Assembly: GCF_013401435.1 (NCBI RefSeq)
Contig: NZ_JACBGN010000004.1
Location: 1 to 64,000, forward strand
Direction of reading: 5' to 3'
DNA: 64,000 nucleotides
Source: Streptomyces sp. BR123
GTDB lineage: Bacteria > Actinomycetota > Actinomycetes > Streptomycetales > Streptomycetaceae
Both the position numbers and the translations under genes were made by a program. The notes beneath the pieces were generated by a model that saw only the letters and a program-made list of their open reading frames with translations, was not told the DNA's origin and searched no databases. Of the stretch, positions 1-7,374 are shown piece after piece (position 1 is the first letter of the stretch; each line of letters opens with the position of its first letter).

Positions 1-326
1 GCCTGGGGGAGGGTGGCGTCGGGGCGGATGGTGATCGCAGGGGTGGTCATGAGGTCCTCGGCGCGGGTGGAGCCGGCCTTGGCGGTGGCGCCGAGGCGGC
101 GCATCTGCTCGATCATTCCGGGGCGGTGCTCGTGGAACTCCTCTTTGGGCAGGAGGTCCGCTTCGGACACCACGCCGACGACGCGGCCTTCGCCTTCGAT
201 GACGGGGAGGGCGGTCACCTTCCACCGCTCGATCGCGGCGGCGATGTCCTTGAAGCCGGTCGACGGGGTGACGGCGATGACCCTGGTGGTCATGACGTCG
301 GCGACGGTGTACGGGGTGGAGATCAT
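1..326 (-). CDS. CBS-domain protein, 3' part missing (window edge)
   Basis: Reading leftward from ATG at 326 the frame gives [19 protein letters not shown] and stays open to base 1, so only about 108 residues are visible. The first CBS motif is clear (residues about 8-60, with [13 protein letters not shown]), and a second begins at [18 protein letters not shown]. Tandem CBS domains bind adenosyl ligands. The family resembles the CBS-BON proteins at 6064-7285 and 20408-21034 and the hypoxia-induced CBS protein Hrp1 of mycobacteria. The start has a GAGG element about 8 bases upstream. Whether a BON domain follows cannot be seen. Certain as a CBS protein, partial. Confidence 0.85.
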   Translation of the reverse strand, partial: MISTPYTVADVMTTRVIAVTPSTGFKDIAAAIERWKVTALPVIEGEGRVVGVVSEADLLPKEEFHEHRPGMIEQMRRLGATAKAGSTRAEDLMTTPAITIRPDATLPQ

Positions 327-334
327 GGCGGTCC

Positions 335-737
335 TCAGCGTGCGTGGGCGAGTGGTGATCCGCTGCCGTGGGGTGCGAACAGGTCGAGGAGCCGGGCGCG
401 GGCGGAGGAGACGATGACCGCCGGTCCGCTGCTCGGGCCGTAGCTCGGGGGAGCGGGCCCGTACGGCGTGGCGGTAGACGCCGAGGGCGGCCAGGGCCAC
501 GGGGCTGTCGATGTGGACGGGTACGTGGTGCGGACGGGTGCTGTCGCTGCGGAGGGCGGCGACGACGGCGTGGATGTCGGCGGCGTCGCAGGGCCGCTCG
601 GCCCGGTTGCGGCGGCGCGGGTCCGCGACACCCTGGAAGAGCCCGCAGTCGACGAGCATCCGGGTGTGGTCCCTCTCGACGAGGAACGTGCTGCCGGTGA
701 CCGTCCGCACACCGCCGAGGAGGGCAGCAGGGCCGGA
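335..737 (-). pseudogene. Composite relic: beta-CASP metallo-beta-lactamase nuclease joined to a Crp-type tail
   Basis: Around 731-580 one frame reads [14 protein letters not shown], then [10 protein letters not shown] and AADIHAVV, the N-terminal signature of MBL/beta-CASP RNA-processing hydrolases. The expected HxHxDH metal site should follow ADIHAVV but is absent. The frame jumps to [18 protein letters not shown], which belongs to the beta-CASP domain well over 150 residues further on. Another frame then gives GPAVIVSS (beta-CASP again), fused directly to [16 protein letters not shown]. That tail matches the end of the intact cNMP-domain protein at 15346-15810 (RIRLLDLYAPYGSGS). The relic therefore has a large internal deletion, a frame change and a fusion to a second gene. 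The 156-codon open frame at 335-805 mixes these pieces and is not an intact protein. No catalytic function is expected. Confidence 0.75.
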
Positions 738-829
738 CGGGCGGAACCACGGGACGGCGGCATGGCAGCAGCCCTTCTTCCGGAACGGATGCCGATCTCA
801 ACCATCGCATCCGACTCCGCCCGGCGGAG

Positions 830-864
830 GGCCCGACCGGTCCCTCGTCGGGCCCGACCGGCCC
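830..864. promoter_or_regulatory. Paired GGNCC-N4-GGNCC boxes
   Basis: Two 14-bp elements, GGCCCGACCGGTCC (830-843) and GGCCCGACCGGCCC (851-864), have start points exactly 21 bp apart, two helical turns. The same arrangement recurs before other stress genes in this window. They lie upstream of the beta-CASP relic on the minus strand and of the small ORF at 934 on the plus strand. Assigning them to the DevS/OsdK-type regulon is inference. Confidence 0.55.
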
Positions 865-933
865 AAGCGCGGCAGAGAGAAGGAGGGACAGCCTGGCGTT
901 GACACTTCCGTAGAGCAGAGAGGAGGCCGGGCT

Positions 934-1095
934 GTGAAGGGACCGGTCCCCGACGGGCCGGAACGGACCGGCCGGCGGCACGTGCCGGACCACTTGGTCA
1001 AAGGCGACGTGCCCGACGTGACCCCCGGCCGGAACCCGGGCAACGAGGCGGCCCTGTTCGCGGGCATCCTCCCGATCCCGACCTCGACCTCGTAG
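934..1095 (+). CDS. Small ORF, 53 aa, unknown
   Basis: GTG at 934 is preceded by a perfect AGGAGG at 921-926 with 7-base spacing, the strongest reason to believe it is translated. The peptide is rich in Pro, Gly and Asp, contains PDHLVKGDVPDV and GNEAALFAGI, and ends ILPIPTSTS. No Cys, no membrane segment and no recognised family. It follows a pair of GGNCC boxes (830-864) and a TTGACA hexamer at 899-904, and precedes the XRE-PPOX gene, so it may belong to the stress regulon. It could also be a leader peptide or a RiPP-like precursor, but no modification gene is nearby. Real translation is moderately likely; function unknown. Confidence 0.4.
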   Translation: MKGPVPDGPERTGRRHVPDHLVKGDVPDVTPGRNPGNEAALFAGILPIPTSTS

Positions 1096-1169
1096 GAGGT
1101 AGGCGTCCTCGACGGCACATACACCCCGGCGAGACGGTTCGCCGTGCCACCTCAGGAGCAGTGATCGCC

Positions 1170-1853
1170 ATGACGAGCAGCCCGCGAACCCCACATCGGC
1201 CGTCCGGCGGTACGGGCGGACGCACCGACCTCGGCCGCCGCCTGGCGGCCCGCCGCGAGTCCCTCGGCCTGAGCCGTGAGGAGCTGGGCCGTCAGTGCGG
1301 AGCGGACGCGAACTACATCGCCTACCTGGAGGAGCACGCGGCCTCGCCGTCCATCGGCACCCTCGTCCGCGTCGCCGACGCCCTCGGCGTCACGGTCGAC
1401 GACCTGACCGGCGCGAGCGCCGACCGGGTCCCCGGCCGGTCCACCGGCCGGCGCGACACCTCGCTCGCAGCGCTGGAGGAGGCCGAGTGCCGGCGGCTGC
1501 TGGGCACGCACGGCGTGGGCCGCATCGCCGTCTTCACCCCCGACGGCCCGGCCGTCCTGCCCGTCAACTACCTGGTCACGGGGACCGGCATCGCCTTCCG
1601 TACGCATGCGCACGCCGTTGCCGCCAGAGCGGCGGGAACCGAGACCGCCTTCGAGATCGACCGCATCGACGACGTGACCTCCGAAGGCTGGAGCGTCCTC
1701 GCCGTCGGCGAACTCGCGGCCGTCACCGACGCCGGCGAACTGCGGCACCTGAACGCCGAAGGCCGGTCCCACCCGTGGGCCGGCGGCGAGCGCACCCACT
1801 GGATGAAGCTCACCCCCGTCCGGCTCACCGGCCGCCGCGTGGTGCACGGCTGA
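1170..1853 (+). CDS. XRE-type HTH + pyridoxamine 5'-phosphate oxidase (PPOX)-like protein
   Basis: 227 residues from ATG 1170. AGGAG at 1154-1158 gives an 11-base spacing to this ATG and only 2 bases to the in-frame GTG at 1161, so 1170 is preferred. Residues about 20-75 form an XRE/Cro helix-turn-helix (LGRRLAARRESLGLSREELG, then IGTLVRVADALGV). Residues about 100-225 form a split-barrel PPOX-like flavin domain (GRIAVFTPDGPAVLPVNYLV, ending THWMKLTPVRLTGRRV). The fusion suggests a flavin- or redox-responsive DNA-binding protein, which is inference. A close paralogue lies at 17007-17705. The stop overlaps the start of a HAD relic by one base. Confidence 0.85.
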   Translation: MTSSPRTPHRPSGGTGGRTDLGRRLAARRESLGLSREELGRQCGADANYIAYLEEHAASPSIGTLVRVADALGVTVDDLTGASADRVPGRSTGRRDTSLAALEEAECRRLLGTHGVGRIAVFTPDGPAVLPVNYLVTGTGIAFRTHAHAVAARAAGTETAFEIDRIDDVTSEGWSVLAVGELAAVTDAGELRHLNAEGRSHPWAGGERTHWMKLTPVRLTGRRVVHG

Positions 1854-1948
1854 TGGGCGCCGTCCGCGCGGTCGTCTTCGACACGGACGGGGTGCTCCTG
1901 GCCACGGCGGCCCGCCACGCTGCCGCCTGGAAGAAGCCGGCGGCGTGA
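1853..1948 (+). pseudogene. HAD-family phosphatase, N-terminal stub
   Basis: A 31-codon frame starts inside the previous stop codon (TGATG) and reads RAVVFDTDGVLLATAARHAA before ending in KKPAA and TGA. FDTDGVLL is the first catalytic motif (DxDG) of HAD hydrolases of the beta-phosphoglucomutase type, and xxAxxHAAAWK is their usual next helix. The remaining 180 or more residues are missing. The coupling to the upstream gene suggests the intact ancestor was co-translated with the XRE-PPOX gene. Not expected to be active. Confidence 0.65.
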
Positions 1949-2000
1949 TCCCGGAACCCGGACGCCATACCGGCGTCGCTTCCCCAAGAAGGTGGCCACG

Positions 2001-2096
2001 ATGCGGCGCACAAGGATCCAGTCCCGGCCGAAGCAGCCCCGCAGACCCGCACCGCTGGACCTGCGCACGCCGTCCGGCCGCACCCTGCCGTACTGA
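2001..2096 (+). CDS. Small basic ORF, 31 aa, unknown
   Basis: ATG 2001 is preceded by AAGAAGGTGG, a plausible ribosome site. The peptide begins MRRTRIQSRPKQPRRP and ends RTPSGRTLPY, so it is strongly basic and Pro-rich. It fills the gap between the HAD stub and ppsA. It may be a genuine small protein or the tail of another decayed gene; no family is recognised. Confidence 0.25.
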   Translation: MRRTRIQSRPKQPRRPAPLDLRTPSGRTLPY

Positions 2097-2129
2097 GCCC
2101 CCGCCGCGACGCAGGCACCGGAGGAAGCC

Positions 2130-4505
2130 ATGGAAGACACGCGACGCGTCATACCGTTCACCCGGCTCGGCCTCGGCGACGTCGGCCGCGTCGGCGGGAA
2201 GAACGCCTCACTGGGCGAGCTGACCGGCCGGCTCGCCTCGGCCGGCGTGACCGTGCCGCCCGGCTTCGCCACGACCGCAGAGGCCTACGGCGAACTGCTC
2301 GACGGACACGAGCTGCGCACCCGCATCCAGCAGCAGCTCGACCGGTTCCACGACGGCGTGGCGCTCGAGGACGTGGGAGCGGGAATCCGCTCGCTGATCA
2401 TGGCCGAGCCGCTGCCCGAGGCGCTGCGGGACGCGATCGCCGCCGCGTACGAGGACCTCGGGCGCGCACTGGAAAGGCCTGATCCGGAGGTGGCCGTACG
2501 CAGTAGCGCCACCGCAGAGGACCTCCCGGAGGCCAGCTTCGCCGGCCAGCAGGAGACGTACCTGAACGTGCGCGGCACCGAGGCTCTTCTTGAGGCCGTG
2601 CACCGGTGCTACGCCTCCCTCTACACCGACCGGGCCATCGACTACCGCGAGCGGATGGGCTTCGACCATCTGCGGGTCGCGCTGTCCGTCGGTGTCCAGG
2701 TGATGGTCCGCTCGGACCTCGCCGGCGCCGGGGTGATCTTCACCCTCGACCCGGAGACCGGATTCCCGGAGGTCGTGGTGGTCAGCGCGGCCTGGGGGCT
2801 CGGCGAGACCGTCGTCAGCGGTCAGACCGACCCCGACGAGTACACCGTCTTCAAGCCCGGTCTCAAGGACCCTGCCCTGAACCCCGTCATCGACGTGCGC
2901 ATCGGGGCCAAGCGCTGCAAGGCCGTCTACGCTGCACGCGGACTGACCGATACCGTCGACACCACCGCCGAGGAGCAGGGCCGACGAGTCCTGACCGACG
3001 CCGAGGTGTGCCGGCTCGCCCGGTGGGCCGTCGCCGTCGAGGAGCATTACGGCTGCCCGATGGACCTTGAGTGGGCCAAGGACGGGATCACCGGCGACCT
3101 GGCGGTCGTCCAGGCCCGCCCGGAGACCGTACAGTCCCGCCGACGTGCGACCACTCTGCGCCGCTGCCGCCTCACCGGCACGCCCGGCGACGCCCTCACG
3201 GAAGGCATCGCAGTCGGCGAGGCCATCGGTGCCGGCCCCGTGTGCAGCCTTGAGACCCCCGTGGACCTGGACCGCTTCCCCGAGGGCGCCGTGCTCGTCA
3301 CCCCGGTCACCGACCCCGACTGGGAACCGATCATGAAGCGGGCCGCAGCCATCGTCACGGACCACGGGGGCCGCACCTCGCACGCCGCGATCGTCAGCCG
3401 GGAACTCGGCGTTCCTGCCGTCGTCGGTACCGGGAACGCCACCGACGTCCTGGGCGAGGGCGCCCCCGTGACCGTCTCGTGCACGGAAGGCAGCCGCGGC
3501 AAGGTGTACGCGGGCCTGGTGCCGTACGAGGAGACCGAAACGGACCTCGCCGCGCTGCCCGCCACGCGGACCCGGGTCATGCTCAACCTCGCCGACCCGT
3601 CAGCGGCCTTCCGCTGGTGGCGGCTGCCTGCCGACGGGGTGGGCCTGGCCCGACTGGAGTTCATCGTCGCCCACCAGGTCAAGGTCCACCCCATGGCCCT
3701 GCTGCACCCAGAGCGCTTGGACTCCGCCGAGCGCTGCGCCGTCGATCAGCTCACCGAGGGACACCTCGACCGCACCCGCTGTTTCACCGACCGCCTGGCG
3801 TACGGCATCGCCCGGATCGCCGCCTCCCGGTGGCCCGCCCCGGTCATCGTCCGCACCAGCGACTTCAAGACCAACGAGTACGCCAAGCTGCTCGGCGGCC
3901 GGCCCTTCGAGCCGGTGGAGCCGAACCCGATGATCGGGTGGCGGGGCGCCAGCCGCTACTACAGCGACGGCTACCGCGAGGGCTTCTCCCTCGAATGCCG
4001 GGCCCTGCGCCGCGTCCGCGACGGGATGGGCCTGACCAACGTCATCGTCATGATCCCCTTCTGCCGCACCCTCGAAGAGGCCGACAAGGTCCTCGCCGTC
4101 ATGGCCGAGGAGGGACTGCGCCGCGGCGAGAACGGGCTCAAGGTCTACGTGATGGCCGAGATCCCCGCCAATATCGTTCTCGCGGAGGACTTCGCCGAGC
4201 GATTCGACGGATTCTCCATCGGCAGTAACGACCTCACCCAGCTCACTCTCGGTGTCGACCGCGACTCCGAAGCCCTCGCCCACGTCTTCGACGAGAACGA
4301 CCCGGCAGTCACCCGCCTCATCGGCACCCTCGTCCCGCGGGCCCAGGCCGCGGGGCGACCCGTGGGCCTGTGCGGTCAGCGTCCCAGCGACGATCCTGCC
4401 TTCGCAGCATTCCTCGTCCACGTCGGGATCGACTCCATATCCGTGGCCCCGGACAGCTTCGCCGCCGTCAAGCAGCACGTGGCGGCGGCCGAGGAGCGCA
4501 GGTAG
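2130..4505 (+). CDS. ppsA: Phosphoenolpyruvate synthase / PEP-utilising dikinase
   Basis: 791 residues, the normal length for pyruvate, water dikinase, which makes PEP from pyruvate and ATP, giving AMP and phosphate. Domains in order: N-terminal ATP-grasp domain (about 15-340; VGGKNASLGEL near the start, VRSSATAEDLPEASFAGQQE), the mobile phosphohistidine domain (about 375-470; GGRTSHAAIVSRELGVPAVV with the catalytic His), and the C-terminal PEP/pyruvate TIM barrel (about 490-785; FSIGSNDLTQLTLGVDRD, GLCGQRPSDDP). GGAGGA sits 5 bases before the ATG. A dikinase of this family belongs to the OsdR regulon of S. coelicolor (from memory), which fits the surrounding genes. It probably allows PEP formation when respiration is restricted. 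Confidence 0.93.
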   Translation: MEDTRRVIPFTRLGLGDVGRVGGKNASLGELTGRLASAGVTVPPGFATTAEAYGELLDGHELRTRIQQQLDRFHDGVALEDVGAGIRSLIMAEPLPEALRDAIAAAYEDLGRALERPDPEVAVRSSATAEDLPEASFAGQQETYLNVRGTEALLEAVHRCYASLYTDRAIDYRERMGFDHLRVALSVGVQVMVRSDLAGAGVIFTLDPETGFPEVVVVSAAWGLGETVVSGQTDPDEYTVFKPGLKDPALNPVIDVRIGAKRCKAVYAARGLTDTVDTTAEEQGRRVLTDAEVCRLARWAVAVEEHYGCPMDLEWAKDGITGDLAVVQARPETVQSRRRATTLRRCRLTGTPGDALTEGIAVGEAIGAGPVCSLETPVDLDRFPEGAVLVTPVTDPDWEPIMKRAAAIVTDHGGRTSHAAIVSRELGVPAVVGTGNATDVLGEGAPVTVSCTEGSRGKVYAGLVPYEETETDLAALPATRTRVMLNLADPSAAFRWWRLPADGVGLARLEFIVAHQVKVHPMALLHPERLDSAERCAVDQLTEGHLDRTRCFTDRLAYGIARIAASRWPAPVIVRTSDFKTNEYAKLLGGRPFEPVEPNPMIGWRGASRYYSDGYREGFSLECRALRRVRDGMGLTNVIVMIPFCRTLEEADKVLAVMAEEGLRRGENGLKVYVMAEIPANIVLAEDFAERFDGFSIGSNDLTQLTLGVDRDSEALAHVFDENDPAVTRLIGTLVPRAQAAGRPVGLCGQRPSDDPAFAAFLVHVGIDSISVAPDSFAAVKQHVAAAEERR

Positions 4506-4515
4506 GGGGCCCGAC

Positions 4516-4710
4516 ATGACCACCAAGGGAGCCCTGGTCGCGTACGGGACCAAGGACGGCGCCACGGCCGGCATCGCCGAGCAGATCGGCCGGACCCTGC
4601 GCGAGGACGGGCTGGAGGCCGTCGTACTGCCCGCAGACGGCCACCGTGGCGCTCGTCTACGCGCCCCCGCTCCGGCACCGCGGCCCCTGAACCCACAACG
4701 GAGGAACGCC
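4516..4710 (+). pseudogene. Flavodoxin-like protein, N-terminal stub reading in frame into the next gene
   Basis: ATG 4516 begins MTTKGALVAYGTKDGATAG and IGRTLREDGLEAVVLPAD, nearly identical to the start of the intact flavodoxin at 19834-20337. After about 42 residues the homology stops. A non-homologous Pro/Arg-rich stretch follows with no stop codon until the end of the DUF1876 gene, so an in-frame fusion of 148 residues is formally possible. The FMN-binding loop remains, but the rest of the flavodoxin fold is lost. The DUF1876 gene has its own strong ribosome site, so I treat this as a truncated paralogue. Confidence 0.7.
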
Positions 4711-4962
4711 ATGTCACACACCGGCGAGTGGAAGACCCGCGTCTACCTGTTCGAGGAAGACCGCACGACCAAGGTCCGCGTCGAGCTGGACACCGGCACC
4801 ACGAAGCTCACCGGCCACGGCACCGCGCACTGCAACCCCGCGGACGCGGACGTACCGGAGATCGGTGACGAGCTCGCCGCAGCACGAGCCATGGAAGACC
4901 TCAGTGCGCAGCTGAAGCGTCTCGCCCAGGGCGACATGGAGGCCGCCGAAACCCGTCCGTGA
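4711..4962 (+). CDS. DUF1876 (dsRBD-like) small protein
   Basis: 83 residues. GGAGGA at 4700-4705 gives a good spacing to ATG 4711. The sequence shows the DUF1876 pattern: EWKTRVYLFEEDRTTKVRVE, then TGHGTAHCNPADADVPEIGD and a C-terminal helix with LAAARAMEDLSAQL. The family is predicted to adopt a double-stranded-RNA-binding-domain-like fold and is common in actinomycete stress islands; no reaction is known. It follows ppsA on the same strand and ends just before a strong hairpin. Confidence 0.8.
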   Translation: MSHTGEWKTRVYLFEEDRTTKVRVELDTGTTKLTGHGTAHCNPADADVPEIGDELAAARAMEDLSAQLKRLAQGDMEAAETRP

Positions 4963-5009
4963 GCGGGCAGGCCCTCGGCCACCGGGGCAGACCGGAAGCG
5001 TGGGCCGCG

Positions 5010-5048
5010 GTGACCGTCGTCGCCGGCGAGCCGGGCGACGACGGTCAC
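5010..5048. terminator. Bidirectional hairpin between convergent genes
   Basis: Perfect 15-bp arms, GTGACCGTCGTCGCC (5010-5024) and GGCGACGACGGTCAC (5034-5048), with a 9-base loop. It lies between the DUF1876 gene (+) and the universal stress gene (-). There is no clear U-tract, as is common in Streptomyces. Confidence 0.8.
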
Positions 5049-5072
5049 GGGACGGCTCCTGTCCGTGCGTCC

Positions 5073-5954
5073 TCAGTCGTGCGCCACGACGGCTACCGGG
5101 GAGGTGGCGTGGTGCATCACCGCGTGGGTGAGGGGGCCGATGTGGGTGCCGAGGGCCGAGCGGCGGATGCGCCGACCGACGACGACGAGCGCGGCGCCGG
5201 ATGCCGCTTCGAGGATCTGTACGGCGGGCTGTCCGATGACGGCGCGTGAGTCGATCACGAGCCGGGGGTACTTCCGTGCCCAAGGGCTCAGCAGTTCCCG
5301 GAGCCTGGCTTCCAGCCTGTCGGCGATCTCCTCCTCGACGCCGGGATCGAGGGTGGGAACGTAGGCGAGCATGGGCGGTGGGGACCAGCCGTGGATGACG
5401 ACGAGGGGGCAGGAGCGCAGGTGGGCTTCCTCGCAGGCGAAGGCGAACAGCCGGTCGCAATTGCTCCGGAGGTCCACTCCGACCACCACCGGCCCGTCGC
5501 CGCCCGCCGGCTCTGCCGGGCCGTCCGGGCTCTCGGCTGCCGCGCGTACGAGGACGACGGGCGTCTCGGTCCTGGGGATGGTGTCCGAACCGGTGGATCC
5601 GATGAAGAACCCGGCGACCGCGCCGAGCCGGCGTGAGCCGAGGACCAGGAGGTCCGCGTCCGCGGCGGCGGACGCGAGGGCGTCGGCCGTCGCGAGGCCG
5701 TCGATCCGGCGGGTGCTGATGGCCAGCGCGGGGTGCTCGCGCGCCAGTCGCTGCCGGGCGCGGGCCAGGAGGCCCTCGGTCCAACTTCGGCGGGATTCGG
5801 GCAGGGGTACGGCGAAGGGCGCGGAGAGCGGCCAGTCCTCGACGTGGACGAGGTCCACGTCGGCGCCGCGCAGTTCGGCTTCCTCGGCCGCCCAGTCGGC
5901 ACAGGCGCGGTCCGCGTCCGATCCGTCCAGGCCTGCCGTGATCCGGTGCGACAT
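5073..5954 (-). CDS. Universal stress protein, tandem UspA domains
   Basis: 293 residues. ATG at 5954 is chosen over an upstream frame extension because AGGAGG lies directly before it. Two UspA domains: about 1-145 (MSHRITAGLDGSDADRACAD ... LLVLGSRRLGAVAGFFIGST) and about 155-293 (VVVGVDLRSNCDRL ... LVVVGRRIRRSALGTHIGP). The G-2x-G-9x-G-S/T ATP-binding pattern is recognisable in both halves. Tandem proteins of this kind are DosR/OsdR targets. One GGNCC box lies 65-78 bases upstream (6019-6032). Confidence 0.9.
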   Translation of the reverse strand: MSHRITAGLDGSDADRACADWAAEEAELRGADVDLVHVEDWPLSAPFAVPLPESRRSWTEGLLARARQRLAREHPALAISTRRIDGLATADALASAAADADLLVLGSRRLGAVAGFFIGSTGSDTIPRTETPVVLVRAAAESPDGPAEPAGGDGPVVVGVDLRSNCDRLFAFACEEAHLRSCPLVVIHGWSPPPMLAYVPTLDPGVEEEIADRLEARLRELLSPWARKYPRLVIDSRAVIGQPAVQILEAASGAALVVVGRRIRRSALGTHIGPLTHAVMHHATSPVAVVAHD

Positions 5955-6018
5955 GATGGTCCTCCTCGGGTCGGATACACGGCTGCTCTCAGGCTCTGCC
6001 GTGTGCGAATGCCGGGTG

Positions 6019-6032
6019 GGCCCGGTCGGCCC
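6019..6032. promoter_or_regulatory. GGNCC-N4-GGNCC box
   Basis: GGCCCGGTCGGCCC is a 14-bp near-palindrome between the CBS-BON gene at 6064-6669 and the universal stress gene starting at 5954, 65 bases before the latter. A related GGGGACTGTCC follows at 6037-6047. It matches the paired elements elsewhere but has no second copy at +21. Confidence 0.5.
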
Positions 6033-6063
6033 GACCGGGGACTGTCCGCTCCTTCGCTCCTCC

Positions 6064-6669
6064 TCAGACACGGTCGGCGTCGGCGGCCGGGACACAGGTC
6101 AGCCGGTTGTCGACGTCCACGACTCCGTCGACGCTCTGGCAGAGCCGGACGACCACGGGCAGCACTTCGGGCCGGGGCACCGTGCCGCTGAGCGTCACCT
6201 GCCCGTCGTCCACGTCGACGGTGATCGAAGAAGGAGCAATGCGCAGGGTACGGGCCAGGACGTCCTCCACGATCTCCTCCTGGATGGCGCGGTCGCGTCG
6301 GAGGAACAGCCGGATCAGGTCGCTGCGGCTGAGCACCCCGATCACTCGACCGTCCGTGTCGACGACCGGCAGGCGTTTGACCCCGTGCCGCTGCATCACC
6401 CGGGCCGCGCGAACCACACTCCACTCGGGGCGGCCGGTGACGGCCGGGCTCGTCATGAGGTCCTCGGCTGTCGGGGCACTGCCGACAGTGCGCCGACAGA
6501 GCAGGTCGGCTTCCGACACGACGCCCACCGGGCGCCCGGTCTCGTCCACGACGGGCATGGCGGTGATGTCGAACTCCTGCAGGAGCCGGGCGATCTCCTT
6601 GAACGCCGTGGCGGGGCGGACCGTGACGGCAGTGGGCGTCATCAGGTCTGCGACGCTGCGGTGCCTCAT
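6064..6669 (-). CDS. CBS-CBS-BON protein
   Basis: 201 residues with GGGGGAG before ATG 6669. Two CBS motifs (about 1-60, MRHRSVADLMTPTAVTVRPA with [13 protein letters not shown]; about 68-125, AEDLMTSPAVTGRPEWSVV with GRVIGVLSRSDLI) are followed by a BON domain (about 130-195, EIVEDVLARTLRI ... VDDGQVTLSGTVPRPEV). CBS pairs sense adenine nucleotides and BON domains often bind lipid or another partner. The gene is 13 bases behind its paralogue at 6683-7285, probably in one transcript. Confidence 0.9.
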   Translation of the reverse strand: MRHRSVADLMTPTAVTVRPATAFKEIARLLQEFDITAMPVVDETGRPVGVVSEADLLCRRTVGSAPTAEDLMTSPAVTGRPEWSVVRAARVMQRHGVKRLPVVDTDGRVIGVLSRSDLIRLFLRRDRAIQEEIVEDVLARTLRIAPSSITVDVDDGQVTLSGTVPRPEVLPVVVRLCQSVDGVVDVDNRLTCVPAADADRV

Positions 6670-6682
6670 GGCGGTCTCCCCC

Positions 6683-7285
6683 TCAGGCTGCTGCCGGGAC
6701 CGTGAAGTCGGCCTTGACGTCCACGACGCCCGGCACGGTGCCGGCGGCGCGGACCACGACGTCTTCCAGCGTGGGATCCGGCAGGGATCCGTACAGGTAG
6801 GCGATGCCGCTGGAGACGTGCACGTGGACTTCGGCGGAGCCGTGCGGGATCAGCTGGTACGTGATCAACTCACGGATTTCGGTGCCGATGTCCGCGTCCG
6901 GACGCAGGTACACCTTCAGCAGGTCGCCGCGGCTGACGACACCGACCAAGCGGCCGTCGCCGTCGACCACGGGCAGGCGCTTGAGATGGCGCCGCGCCAT
7001 CAGGCGTGCCGCGGCACGGAGGGTGGCCTCCTTCCTCACCGTCGCGGCCGGGCGGGTCATCAGCTGCCCCGCGGTGGTCGCGCGGTCCGGGTCGGTGTCC
7101 TGTTCCCCGAGCAGCAGGTCGGCTTCGGAGACGACACCGGCCACCCGTCCGTCCTCGGACAGAACGGGGAGGGCGCTGACGTTCCACATCCGCATCGTCT
7201 CCACGATGTCCTTGAACGCGGTGCTGCGGTCCACGGACATCGCGGCGTGTGTCATGACGTCATCGACCGTGCGCAGGTGTTTCAT
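6683..7285 (-). CDS. CBS-CBS-BON protein
   Basis: 200 residues starting MKHLRTVDDVMTHAAMSVDR. CBS repeats occupy about 5-60 and 70-128 (TAGQLMTRPAATV, GRLVGVVSRGDLLKVYLRPD) and a BON domain about 130-198 (HVHVSSGIAYLYGSLPDPTL). It is closer to the copy at 20408-21034, which shares the MKHLRTV start and the GDLLK.YLRPD linker, than to its direct neighbour. An imperfect GGNCC box lies 36-49 bases upstream (7321-7334). Confidence 0.9.
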   Translation of the reverse strand: MKHLRTVDDVMTHAAMSVDRSTAFKDIVETMRMWNVSALPVLSEDGRVAGVVSEADLLLGEQDTDPDRATTAGQLMTRPAATVRKEATLRAAARLMARRHLKRLPVVDGDGRLVGVVSRGDLLKVYLRPDADIGTEIRELITYQLIPHGSAEVHVHVSSGIAYLYGSLPDPTLEDVVVRAAGTVPGVVDVKADFTVPAAA

Positions 7286-7320
7286 GGCCTTGCCTCCGTG
7301 AAGGAACTCCTGGTGTCCGG

Positions 7321-7334
7321 GGACTGTCGGGCCC
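7321..7334. promoter_or_regulatory. Imperfect GGNCC-N4-GGNCC box
   Basis: GGACTGTCGGGCCC differs from the consensus only in the fifth base (T for C). It stands between the universal stress gene ending at 7375 and the CBS-BON gene starting at 7285, so it most likely serves the latter. No second box at 21 bp. Confidence 0.35.
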
Positions 7335-7374
7335 GTCGGGTTCGGACTCCTCGGAACCGGACCTGCGGACCGGT

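Noticed and set aside
335-805. 156-codon open frame as an intact protein
   Set aside because: Its residues mix real frame (tail) with out-of-frame translation of the beta-CASP relic; no single frame matches one family throughout.
939-950. GGGACCGGTCCC as another regulatory box
   Set aside because: It lacks the 4-base spacer and lies just after the GTG start of the small ORF, so it does not fit the pattern.
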